The notes beneath the pieces were generated by a model. The model had not been told where the DNA came from. It was given only the letters and a program-made list of their open reading frames with translations, and did no database searches. This document shows, one piece after another, positions 1 through 13,004 of a DNA stretch of 64,000 nt. The position numbers and the translations under genes were made by a program. Source of the stretch: Megaleporinus macrocephalus (Eukaryota; Chordata; Actinopteri; Characiformes; Anostomidae). The stretch's first letter is position 1. Every line of letters begins with the position of its first letter. Location of the stretch: positions 34,799,488 to 34,863,487 of the forward strand of contig CM038704.1 of NCBI GenBank assembly GCA_021613375.1, in the 5' to 3' direction.

Positions 1-2380
1 TGGCACAGTTCAATTTTCTCTATAAGCAGTGTGTGCTTAAAGACATCCACTGGCATATAAGCTGGTACTGCACACTCCCTTTCTACATGAGATTTAGCAG
101 AATCTGCCTAAGATCAGTAACATCAGTAATGTGTATCACATCATTCAGATTTAATCATTCCCGAACATCACCCGCAAATATCACTGCTAAAGTTGAGTCT
201 TAAACGTGTTGCTTGTTGACACATCTGCCGCAAAAGTCCTGTTAAACAGGCTGTGACATTCTCAGTATAGACAGCCAGCTCTTTCACTTTCCACCCATGT
301 ACTATATCCACTTCTGTACTATATCCACTTTTTCCTTCACAAAGCTAAAAAGTCAGACAAACCACCCCACAGAAGAGTTTTTTACCAGCGGTGCTACGTC
401 ACTTTTAAACAGGAGCAGCAATCACACAAACGGGGCCAGATTCTCTGCAGCAGCTGGTCGTATACTTGAGTACAGAATTAACTTCTGTGGCATTTAAGTG
501 TGCATGCTTGTCTGTCAAAAGTGATTTTTACACATGATTCTAGTAGTACTCTGATCAAGAAGACGATCTACATCGGGTACTCCGCTGTGCAGAAGCTGAA
601 TAAACATGTTTCTTCCTTTCACTGATTTCTGCTGATCAGAATCTAAATGATGTGACATACATCACTAATCGTGATCATTGGCAAATCCTGATAATCTCAT
701 GTAGAAAGTCGCTGTGTAGTAGGAGCTTATATGCTAGGGGATGCTGTTATCCATCCAAACACTGCTGATAGCATAAATTAAACTGTGCCATCCTAATCCT
801 AGTCTATAGTCAACTATTCCGTTGTGAAAATGTTGGTTTTTGCTGTATATGTTTATGGGTGGGAATCTAGGAAAAAGCCTAGAAAATTGAAATAACAGGT
901 TTGCTTGAATTGCCCATCCAGATTCCAGCCCCACCACCTCCACCCCAAGGCTGTTAAAGTACGCTTCTTTGAGCTGAAATTTTCTAAAACATGAAGTAAA
1001 TGAGTCATTAGTGCAGAATTGAGAGCTGTGGCAGGAGAACACAGGGCTGATCTTTTACTTTAAGGCTCCTGAATGCGGCCGTCTCCTCAAACAAAAGGTT
1101 GTCGTTCTCATCTGCTGCTGAAATTTTTATATTAGCTGTTTAATTTATTTCTCTTTATGCTCCATTGATGTTCCATTTTCTCCAGCGACGTCGTAAATTG
1201 TTCCTTCAGCTGCCTGATTCTCCACAATGAGCTAAACTTCGCTCTCCTGCAGACTGAATGTGCTGCCATTATAGAGTTGTCAGTACTGGAGATAAGGACA
1301 ATAAGCCTCAGAACAGAGACTGCAATTATTAAACCTGGATCCAAACTCTTCTGATGATGTGATAAATGTTTTTTTTTTCTCTTGTATATAACACAACGCC
1401 TAAACTATGTATGCACAGCTATATTATATAGAAATACACCCACTTGGCACAGCAGGACCAGGAAGGCATATTAAGTTAAAGTTTTGTGTGAAAATAAGGA
1501 AATATATCTTCTATAGAGGACACACCTAAATATGACATTTTTGTACAAATGTTAGTGTACAGTTTTTGTATCAAGTTTAACAAACTGGAAAGCATAAAGT
1601 ATAGGAAATGTGCCATAAGTTTGACACAAGCATTTAATGCCTTAAATGCATTTCATTTTAAACTAATCAAATAAAGTGTTCCGGCATTAACATGTCCTCA
1701 GTGACCTGATCATAAATGGACAGCAAGTGTACAAGATACAATCTGTCATGGAAACACAGGTGGCCAAGGACGCTTGGAGTTGCCAGATCACTAGTTTCCA
1801 GCCAAACAAAGTTCAGAATCTGAATCTGAAAATAAACAAAGAAAAAACACTAAAACATGACAGAATCAGTCTAGGCTTTTTAACCATAATATGAAATAAT
1901 GCAGCATTTATACCACACGTCAGCAAATATTTTATGCTAAATTTGATGCTAGATGGTGCTGTCTGCCTTCCAAACAAAAATGTTTATTTTTTCACTGATA
2001 TAAAAAAATGTTCAGAATCTCGATTAGCAATAAGCACAGAACACTGTATAAAAGTAGAACAGATGCAGATAAACTTTAGTACAGCTAAAAGTAGTTGATA
2101 TCTACTGATCTAGTTTGAAAAACAAACTTTGATTCCCATTGACCATCGCATTTATGTAGTTCCATTAGCAGCACCTGCTGCATATTGATTAGAAAATAAA
2201 GGTACTGAATGAAGAACTACAGTTCATTCCTGGAGGCGAGGGCAGGAAATGGTTAAACAAACACCCAGTGTTAGTTTAAAATCAGTAACACTGGAAGAGA
2301 CTCTCCACGTTTGTGGTTTTTAGAGGGACCTAAAATCTTCAGTGTGAACATAAACAGAAACATTCTGTCATGTAAGCTGA
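1..2380. other. Intronic sequence, no gene seen
   Basis: AT-rich single-copy-looking sequence upstream of the first visible usp43 exon. Short ORFs on both strands show no domain, signal or splice context. It is probably the intron preceding the 2940 exon. Confidence 0.5.
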
Positions 2381-2900
2381 TGCTTGATTATTTAGAGCTG
2401 TAAAGAATAGTATCAGAACTTTAAATTCTATTCTAAAAGTTACAGGGAGCCAGTGCAGTTCTTTTAAAACAGGACTGATGAGTGTGTGTACCATGTGTGC
2501 GTTTTGTACTAGTTGTAGGACAAGGATTGTTTTCTTAGGAACTCCAGTAAGAAGATCATTGCAGTGATCAACTCTGCTGTAACAAATGCATGAACAAGTT
2601 TCTCTGTGTTGCTCTGAGATCTGAAAAAAACTGCTGCTTTAGTGAATATCTTTCCATGTAGGATTAAACAGAGCTCAGAGTCTGTGTTTCAGTACCATGA
2701 ATTAATATATTTTTTTCTTGATTTATATATAGAACATTATGTGACATTGGCTGAGAAATATATATATATGTTTTTGATGAATGAAGACCTAAATGTAACT
2801 TCTTAAATAATTTGTTTGATATAAGAGAAGCATGTATTTGTTTGAAAACAACTTTTTAAACAGCTGTAAATATTAGTCTCCAGACTGCTGTGCTGGGCTC
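2380..2900. repeat. Fragment of a dispersed fish repeat (retroelement 3'-end type)
   Basis: The stretch around 2440-2620 (gggagccagtgcagtt, caaatgcatgaac) resembles a widely dispersed fish repeat seen near retroelement 3' ends. It is strongly decayed, has no coding potential, and its ends are not resolved. Confidence 0.35.
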
Positions 2901-2939
2901 ACATATTTTAATTTAGTGTTTGTGTGTGTGTTCTTCCAG

Positions 2940-3043
2940 AACGCGGGTGTGTTGTTCCAGATCCGTGTGGTGGGCACATCTGCGTCCTGCAGTTATCTCT
3001 CTCCTCAGGACAGCCGGCCGTTGCTACATCCAGCAGTGGACAG
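2940..3043 (+). CDS. usp43: usp43 exon a (partial USP domain)
   Basis: First usp43 exon visible here. It follows a pyrimidine-rich tract ending ttccag and is followed by gtaagc. It encodes 34 residues (starting NAGVLFQIR) plus two bases of an Arg codon completed by the next exon at 8675. It lies between the Cys box, outside the window, and the finger region. No start codon applies because this is an internal exon. Confidence 0.85.
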
Positions 3044-6000
3044 GTAAGCTGGAGCTTAGCCCATAAAAGAGCCCATATCCTACAGTTATTGTATGTTTTA
3101 TTTCCACTCTGAAGTCTGTGTTTAGTGTACATTCTGATTACATTCTGATTATAATAATCGCTGCACCATTTGGGGTGCAATAGGAAAGTGTGAATTAAAA
3201 ATTAAGGATATAAACTATGATCCAATATTTTAACAAGGATTCGTCCTCTTTCCATGTCTTCGAGCTGGTGCTGATTCGTCACCAAGTTTAAGATGTCGCT
3301 TCAATGTAAAACATGAGACATGAAGGTCATTGTCTACAGCCAGTGTATGGTTTGTTCATTTGCCTCCGCTCTTGTATAGATATGATTGGTCATTCTAAGC
3401 TAACGAGAGCACAATTATTTATAGTTACAGGTAATTCCACCTTATCTATTATGAACACAGCTTACATTCCATTTCTGATTATAGATCCTCTTTAAATCTT
3501 GATACTTCAGGTAGCTTTTTGACATGACAAAATTGCTGTTGCTACATCACCCTGTCAAATGATTTTCAGAAGTCTAAGAATGCTTTCTTTTAGTTGCACT
3601 TAGCTGAGCTGTACATTCACTGTAGAAGTAATAAGAGCCAGTCTGACTGACACCATCTGCAAGGAAGGACCTGTCTTTCTCCAACACTGTGTTTTTTCAA
3701 TTCACTGAAAGAAAAAACTGTATTTGTATTTGAAACATGCTCCGGTTCCCTAAGTAGACAGTTGACTCCGTAGCTGTAGTTCTGTTTGTCCAAGCAATGA
3801 TTTTATAGCCGTGTTAACTGTAAAAGCATCCAAGTGTGCTGACAAAGCTTTTCGATATGCAGCATTATTATTCCAGCACTGCCACTGCAGCATGGTTGTT
3901 ACTGTGTACAAAGACAAAGACTTGTTACTGAGTAATTAGTTTACCTCAATATGATAATAAGCATCTCACTGGCAATGTTAATGGTAAAAATACTGCTTGA
4001 GCTTCATGCTGGGACCGAGGATTTGAACACGCTTTGTGCTGCCAAATTTTGTGCAGGCCATTTTTTTTAACAAGTTCCAAGATAGGGCCCAGTAGTAAAA
4101 TGAACTCTGTGCTAGGGCCTAGTGTGTAATTAAGCTCTATGCTAGGGCCCCGTACTTCACTGAGCTTCATGCTGGGGCCTATTTTAAAAATGAGCTTTAT
4201 CCTGAGGTTTCTAAATATAATTGTAAATATAAATGTAAGTGGGTTTCTACTAAACATTGACATATGCTTTCTTAAACATGTGTCATGAGTTTCAGTTGTT
4301 TTCCAAAGGTTTTTCCCTCCAGACCTTCTAATATCTTTAGCATTCAGTCCTCTCATTAGTCCCAGAAGATTTTTCCTTGCATTGCAAATCATACTGTGTG
4401 TGTGTGCGCGCGTTTGTGTGTGGACTCAATTGTGTACTGAAGCCTTAATTGCAGAATTCCTTTTCTGTCTGTCTCTAAACTCTGAGCATGGCAAACTGCC
4501 AGTAATAACGGTTTAGGTGTCTATTTCTAATATAAAATCTATTTCTAAACTTTAAATTGCACAAGGTGGGAGAATAAACTGGCAGAGGGTAGCTCTCTTA
4601 GTTTGCAGCAGTTCTGTAAATGTGAACTGTGAATTTCAGAAATTACCTTCTAGACTTTTAGAAGTTCCAGCAGCATTATTTACTTCTTTCATTTTTAACC
4701 ATTTAGAAACTTGTGTACTGATTAAATACTAGGGCTGTCCTGAGTTTTGGCATTGTTTCTCCAGCATCAACTAGTGCTGCAGTGCTAACTGATATTTTGA
4801 TGTTCAGAATATTACAGCAGAATTATGATGCTAAGATCATAGCTAGCAGTCGTGTTTTCCAGTGAGCAGTAAAAAAGTGGATGGTTTCTGACAGATCGCT
4901 AAGACAGCTAGCCGGCTAGCTAATACTTGCTAACTTACATTTATAAAGCCAGTGGTCGTTTAACTTCTGATGGTAAGCTAGCTAACTAGCACCTGTAGCC
5001 CACTAGCTTACCACTACCTACAAGACAGCTTAAACACACCTTTAAGGTAACTGCTGCATTATTTAAAGTGGACCAGAAAAGTTTAATAAGAAGCAGACTA
5101 GTACAAAGTCAACTTCAGCCTTAAAAAAAACAACAACAAAATCCTGCTTTTTTCTTAAGTATAATTAAAGAATTCTGACTGCAGTAGTATCTTTTTCTCT
5201 TGCCCCTCAATATGTGTCATGGTTAAAATAGAGTAGTTAATTCCATAAATTTAACTGGTTGTCATGTCCTGCCCTGTTCTCTCTGTCTAGTCCTGTTTTC
5301 ATCTCATGTCTCAGCCATGTGCCACTGTTTTTGTCATGTGTCAGCCATGTGGTCCTGTTTGTTTTGTCATGTGCTCCTAGTCTTCGCCATTCACCAGTTT
5401 CCCATCTGTGGCTCAGGTGTTTCTCGTTCCCTCTTGTTAACCTGTGTATATATTAGGCGTGTTCGACTTCACACGGCACCACGCAGCCTGGTCGCTTCCT
5501 GGCTCGGTACAGTGCATGCCCGTTATTTTTTTGTCCAACTTGAGTCGGTGCCACTGTCGCTTCACGATGACATACTACCTTAAAATCTCACGAGTGCAAG
5601 GCGGCTGCAGGCTTCACACACAGTCGCTGCAGTTGCTCTCCACTAACTGCGCGAGCCGAGAAGCGGCTTAATGACGACAGAGCTTAATTCTCATTGGTCA
5701 GAAGCTCCGCAGACACCTCTGACGTTTAACTCTTTTCATTGTAAAATATATATCTTCTCTAAAACTCTTTAAAGATCCTATATTTACACTAATACTATCA
5801 TATCTAGTAGCATGACAGTTCATTTTCATACAGTATTTAACATATTTCTTTTTTCATAATTAATATTTCATATCATAAAGAGGCTCAAGTGCTGTAGACT
5901 TACACTCTGTTCTTCTAGTGTTCTGAACTGCTCTTATGATTAGTAACTGTCTTTAAAAGCAGTACATCACCATATGGATCTATTTTTCTTTCTACTCTTT

Positions 6001-8800
6001 CTACTTTTCTTTTTTCTTTCTACTATTTTTCTATTGCATTCTATTTTCTATTTCTATTTGTCAGCTGTAAAGAGCGCAAACACCGCAAGATCCGCCATTG
6101 TTCACATAGGCTACAGATAGCGACTGTCCGAGTTGAGGGTCTTTTCTTATCTCCTCCCCCAGCTGTATCTCGAACACGCCTATTCCCTCTGTTTTCCTTC
6201 CTGTCTTCGCGTTCGTTTACTGTTTCATGGTCTTTGCCATTGCCTTGTCTCTGTGCTTCTTTTCGTCTCCCTGGTCCATTTTCCTTAGCCTAAGTTTTGT
6301 TTCTCTGTGTCTGTTTTTTTTGTTACTTGTTGTTTTCTGTTGTTTATCTGTAATATGGCTAATAAAAAGACTTCGCAAATGTGTCTCCCCTCACCGTCCC
6401 TTGTCACACTGGTTGTGTGCATAACTAACTCACTTCACTTTAATTCTCTTCACTTTAGTTTATTATCTAATAACATAATCATTATCTAGTCAACATAATC
6501 AGCATCATACTTGTATCGTAAAATATGACACTGTTCAGGTCTCAAACCTGCCCATGACATGTTAAGGTTTTTAATATTAATCTAATATTAGTCAAGTTGC
6601 CTTAGTTGCTGATTTACAATAACTAACATCAAGACTAATAGTTAGTCTAATCAGGGTTTTTTATAGAGAAATAATCTCACACCTGTAAATATTTCTGCAT
6701 GTATTAGCAACAGAGCAAACTTGGAAATAAAGCCATAAATAACTCCCACTTTTTTATCTCACTGTTATGATAGCTGCACTTACACAATGCTATTTACAGC
6801 AGATATGGACTATAAGAGACAAAATATGAACTTTTAACAGAGTTTATTAGTTTATTATAATTATTATTGACACTGCTGGAGACAACGCTGATTTGTAATG
6901 AATTAAACCTGCACAGGGTGTTTGAGTTGAAAAGTAACAGCAAGAAAATTTAAATACAGAAATGGTCAGAGAGCGACACCTTGTGGACAGACAGAGAACA
7001 CAAGCTTTGAGTTTGTGTAAAGCCATTGTTTAGCTTATAAATTTGAAGATGTGGTTTCTGACACAGTTATCTGTACACTCGGGCTAAGGAGCCGTGCTAC
7101 AGTTTTGGTGCTGCTGGTATCAGTTATGCTCTGCCACTGGATACTGGACTTCCTGACGAGCAGACCGCAGGTGGTGAGGGTGGGTGACAGCATCTCTTCC
7201 ACTCTGACTCTGAGCACGGGGGCCCCCCAGGGATGTGTACTCAGCCCCCTCCTGTATTCCCTGTACACTAATGAATGTGTAGCCAAACACTCCTCCAACC
7301 TCATCTTCAAATTCACTGATGACACTACAATCCTAGGCCTCATAGATGGAGATGAAACAGCCTATAGAGACGAGGTCAGTGCTCTGTCAGAGTGGAGCCA
7401 CAACAACAATCTCCGTCTAAATATCAGCAAAACGAAGGATATGATTGTGTACTACAGGAAGCAGCAGAAGGGTGGTCACGCTCCCCTTTACATCAACGGG
7501 GCTGAAGTGGAGAGAGTCAGCGGTGTTAAGTTCCTCGGCGTTCACCTCTCTGATGACCTCACCTGGTCCCTCCACACTAACACGATTGTGAGATCTGCCT
7601 GTGAGCATCTTTTCTTCCTGCGCAGGCTCAGGAAGTTTGGACTGCCTCCTGATATCCTCACCAGCTTCTATAGATGCACTATAGAGAGCATCCTAACGGG
7701 CTGCATCACTGTCTGGTACGGCAGCTGCACTTCCTGCGACCGCAAGGCCCTAAAAGGAGTGGTGAGGACAGCAGAATACATCATAGGCAACAAACTACCA
7801 GCCTTACAGGACATCTATCAGTCCCGCTGCCTGAGGAAAATCCAGAAGATCAGGTCAGACAGCGGTCACCCAGCACACGGCCTGTTCACCATACTGCCAT
7901 CAGGCAGGAGATTCCGCAGCATCCAGGCCAAAACAACACGCCTACTGAACAGCTTCTACCCACAGGCTGTCAGGCTCCTGAACAAACTGTGAGGCTGAAA
8001 GACCCCAATACCGTTCACTCGACCACTGCTACATTGTTACACTTTATATTATTTATTCTGATATCGCTGCTATGGACAATATCACTAAGTCACTTTAAAT
8101 AGATATATCTACTTAGAACCTGCCTATGCAATATTTTCACAGATGTCCCCCTGTACATCCTATGTATATATCTTGTGTATGTTTTGTATAGTCCTTTATA
8201 TATTTCAGTTATAACTATATGTATATTTTTTAGCTTATTTTTACTTTAATATTGTCTATTTATTGTATGTTTGCACTGTTTTACATTTATAATGCTGCCC
8301 TGCTGTACAGTTTTATCTGAGCCTCACCCCAAGCATTTCAATGCATGTTATGTCGTGACATGATGTGTAAATGACAAATAAACTTGAAACTTGAACTTGA
8401 AACTTGCTTACGTAATTTAGTCCATGTTTATAGGTAACAGCAAGTCATAGTGTCAGAAACCACTTGATCAAGATTATTATTAGTTTTTATAAGATTATTA
8501 TTACTGACACCTCCACATAGCTTGATGGTGAGTGTGGGACGTCTGCAGGGAGCATGTCCTATCTGATTAGTACAATATGGGGTTGGGGGAAGGCAAGGCT
8601 CACTTTACCAGTGGTACATAATAGTGTCTCTCCGAAAAGTAAAAAGACTGAATTGTTGTGCTTTCTTCTTCCAGAGCATTAAAACTGTGTGGCCCTGGAG
8701 GCCCCCCACATGTGAAACTTGTCATTGAGTGGGAAACTAAAGTCAAAGAACGGTGAGTTATAGTGAGAGCTTTTACAAAAGCTTTGAAAGTTTTTGTTTT

Positions 8801-8855
<55 letters not shown>

Positions 8856-11800
8856 ACCTAAACACAATAATATTCCTATTAAAAATACTTTTATATTATA
8901 TACTTTTATTATATGTCATGTATTTATGGACGTCAATGATTTTAGAACACATAATTTTACACCTGTGAGGGTAAAAGTATGTGAACCTCTGGGATTAGTA
9001 GGTAATTTGAAGGTGAAATTAGAATCAGGTATTTACAATGATGGTCAGATTTGAGTGGCCATCCTGTATTTAAAGAACAGGGATCTATCAAAGTCAGATC
9101 TTCATAACACATTTGTGGATGCGTATCATAGCAAAAACAAAGGAGATTTCTGAGAATCTTTGAAAAACAAGATGTTGATGCTTAATATGTTGGAAACAGT
9201 TACAGAACCAGAGAGTTTGGACTCCACCACCAATCCAGTCAGACAGATTGTGTACAAATAGAGAAAATTTAAGACCTTTGTACCTGCCCAAAGAGTGGTC
9301 CATTAACAGAGATCACCGCAATGGCCTCAAGGAGAAACTCACTGCTTTCCAAAAAAGAACATTGCTGCCCATCTGCAGTTTGCTAAAGATCACAGGGATA
9401 AGCCAGACATCTACTGGGAAAATGTTTTGTTAATGGATGAGACCAAAAATAAGAAGCTTGGAAAAAGGAAAACACTGCATTCTAGCATAGTAGCTTTATC
9501 CCTTCTGTTAAACATGGTGGTGTAGTACAATGGTTTGGGCCTGTTTTGCTGCATGTGGACTAGAATAGCTTGCTCTCATTGATGGATGGTCACATTTATG
9601 CAGAAATACACAATTTTAAACAGTTCACACATTTTTAGTACTCTATCATCACTGTGCAAAAAAAGTCAATTGTTGTACATTGTTCATGAATTTGAGTAGC
9701 TGTCCCTTACATTACATGGTAAATAGACCAATAGTAATGCGTCACAATCACTTCACTTACCGTAAAAGTAAAGTATGTGTTTTCTTTCTCCTGTAGTTTT
9801 ACAAAAATAAAAACAATACATGTTAGTCTTTGAACATAATTGATATATGTATTTATATATATATATATATATATATAGTCTGTGTGTGTATTCTTTATCA
9901 TGAAAATAAAGATACAAGCCTTTGTTCCCATTGCAGCATTATAGGCTTTTACACGCTTATATATATGTGTAACCCCATGTCCTGATTTGGTGTTAAAACC
10001 TCTGTGTGTGCAGTGTGTTTGGCAGTATTCAGGAGGAATGTGTGAGGGATGCTGAAAGTGTCCGTGAGCAGCAGCAGAACCACCTGCAGCAGCACAATTG
10101 TACACTGGACGACTGTTTTCAGCTCTACACCAAAGAGGAGCAGGTACACACACATGCATGCTGCTCATTTACCATGTTTAGTTCCTCAGACTAAAATATT
10201 CAGCCTCAGGTTGGCCTGAGGCCGGTGACATGCTGTATAAAATAAGTTAATGCAAAATTGTCAGTGTCAGAGGGTATGACACTTTACTAGGTTATTTCAA
10301 GAACCACAGACCTCAGAAAATGTGTTAGTATTGTATAATGGAGAGAACACGGTAATCCACACTCAGGTTTCTGTGATGTTTATGTGCAAATATGACCATG
10401 CAAAGCTTCTGTAGCTTTTTTGTTCATTTAAAAACTGTAGAGTGGATGTAGGCTTCTTTAACAGCTACTCCTCCTTTTAACACATGCAGCAGCAAGTTTG
10501 TGGTTTTGCACTCCAGCGTTCTTTTCACACACTTCCTGTTGTTTAAGAAGTTTTCGTAAAGGGGCCACAGAGCTGGTAGCCAGCCAACCAGTAGAATTTG
10601 ACCAACAAAGATTAAGATAAAAATATATTCTTGTAAATAATTTGCTAAATATTGTTTTAAACTGTTTTTATGTAGAACATAAAAAATAAAAAGAAGCATA
10701 GGAGAACAATAAAAGTATCAAACAGGGAAAAATAAAAGATTGAATTAACAAAAGCTAAAGTCAAAATAGTAGTTGCTTAATCAAATTCTCACAGCAATAT
10801 TCAACATTAATACCTGACCACACAAATCTTCACAACAGTGTTCCAGCAACCTGACCTTGATCAATAATTAGTAATACCAATGATTTCAAACGCTTAAAAA
10901 AACATGTTTTGGGTTGTTTGTGCTCTGGGCTGGACTAGTAATCTGGTGTACCAAGCATTTGCCAGGGGCCGATGCTGTTGGATTTTTTTTCTTCCCTTTT
11001 TTTTTTTAAGAAACCGGCCCACAATTTAGAGGGAGCGGCTCATTGGCCCATCTTCAATATAGACAGTGGACTGAACCAATCAGGATATAGGACGGAAGCG
11101 GCCCAACGCTTTCTCTGCGTGGTCCGCTGTAACTCCGGCTAGTTTCAGTGTCGAGCGTGTGCGTTAAAGGAGAGGCAACATGGAGAAACCGAAGCAGCTG
11201 AAAGGGGGTGCGGAGTTACGTGCAAAGAGATTGAAGAGTGTCACAGTAGATGAAGAGTGTCACAGTAGATGAAGAGTGTCACAGTAGATGAAGAGTGTCA
11301 CAGTAGATGAAGAGTGTCACAGTAGATGAAGAGTGTCACAGTAGATGAAGAGTGTCACAGTAGATGAAGAGTGTCACTGTAGATGCTGCAAAATGTTCAC
11401 AGACATGTTTGCTGCTGTAGCCTCCACGTCCTCTGTGATAGCAGTGCTCCAGCAACAGCAGGTTGTAGGTGAAGTAGCAGCAGCAGCGGGCAGAGAGAGG
11501 ATCAGCCAGAGACGTAGGCTTTTGACAGAGAACCCGAGGGACAGAGTGAGCGGGAAAGTGTAGTATGTAAGCAGATAGTAACTTTAGGATAACACAGGGA
11601 CTTTGAGGTGATGGAGGTAACGTTAAAATAGCAAGCGGTCAAGGCTGAGAAGTGCTGGATGAGCAGCAAGTGTCCATTTTAGGCTACATCATAGCGTTTT
11701 AGATATTTAGGCTAAAGGTGTGTTGAAAGGCTGCATAGTAGTTTGAATTTGTAGCCTCTATGCTGCGGTTCAACATGTTTTAAAAACACTCAGACAAGTG

Positions 11801-12928
11801 AAATAGCAGATCTTAAAACTACTAAATAATAAGTAAAAGCTTTGCAATTTAAGCTTTACTAAATAAAATGTATAAAAGTATTATTAGCAAAAGGTGTGCC
11901 CACAGTAAGACAGTGTTAAATGCTGATGCGTTGCATAAGTTCACAAAGCAGCCCTGTCTGTTTTTAGCCTGATCCAAATGCAGGTTATAGGACGGAGCAC
12001 ATTTTAACCTGAAGAATTAGAATTGAGCTGCTATATCAGGGAAATTCAGAAAGTACATATGAGTAGACTAAAGTTCTAGAACTACAGTATGTGTAAATTT
12101 ACTTATTTGCTTTCCACAATGGTTATTTGATAGGCTTCTAAAGTAATGATTCATTGTAAATATCTAGTAAGGCTAAAGGTTATGTTATTTGTTTAATATG
12201 TTTCTGTTATTATTTGATAATTATTATATAATAATAGTAAAATACATTCCTTCGCAGAACACATCCATAAATTACTGGTTGGCTGTGCTCCACTAATTGT
12301 GATGGGCTGGTCTAGCCGAAAAATGCCAGGGCCAATTTTCTGGCCCAGTCCAGCCCTGTTTGTGATGTGTTAGTTTTTCCACACTGACCATGTTTAGTCA
12401 GTACAGAATTGGAAGGTACATAATTTCTGGGAAGAGCAGCAATGACAGCTGTCCATTATCTTAAGTTGAAGCTTGCTCTCTCCTTCTTTGATAAATTTGG
12501 TGTTGAGAATTACACATCTGAACGGCATCCAGTTTGAGTTGATGCTGGTGATGGTCAGTTTGCTGGTCAGTTTTAGCAGTCTGTCCTTTGCCTCTGTGAT
12601 CTCCAGCGTAGCACTCTCTGTCCAGTTGGTGCTGGTGCTGTCAAACCAGTGAATGACTCCTGCTGGATAGCCACCACTGGCATTGCAGAAAAGGTCAGCA
12701 GGCCTACCATCTACCATCTCTTCTGGCCATGAGCTCATGTTTGGTTTGCTGTATTTGGCTGAACAGAAAAAAAATTAAAATGAGTCGCATAGGGCTGCAC
12801 TTAATGATTTATTTCTTAATCGATTAATCCAATTTTTTGATTAGTCGATTAATCTAACAACAAATTTTTCGATTACTCTAATGTGAGTGTGTTAGGAATT
12901 TAAATTTGTATTGCTTTGTTATGGATTT

Positions 12929-13004
<76 letters not shown>

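Noticed and set aside
734..1344. Minus-strand ORFs of 102 and 70 codons
   Set aside because: No domain, no plausible splice context, and composition like the surrounding intron.
3946..4392. 148-codon minus-strand ORF with GPSxE repeats as a gene
   Set aside because: It has short internal repeats but no known domain, no splice-site context and no upstream signals. Probably chance plus a small repeat.
11232..11383. CRISPR-like short direct repeats
   Set aside because: The 19-bp units are contiguous with no spacers. This is a minisatellite in a vertebrate intron.
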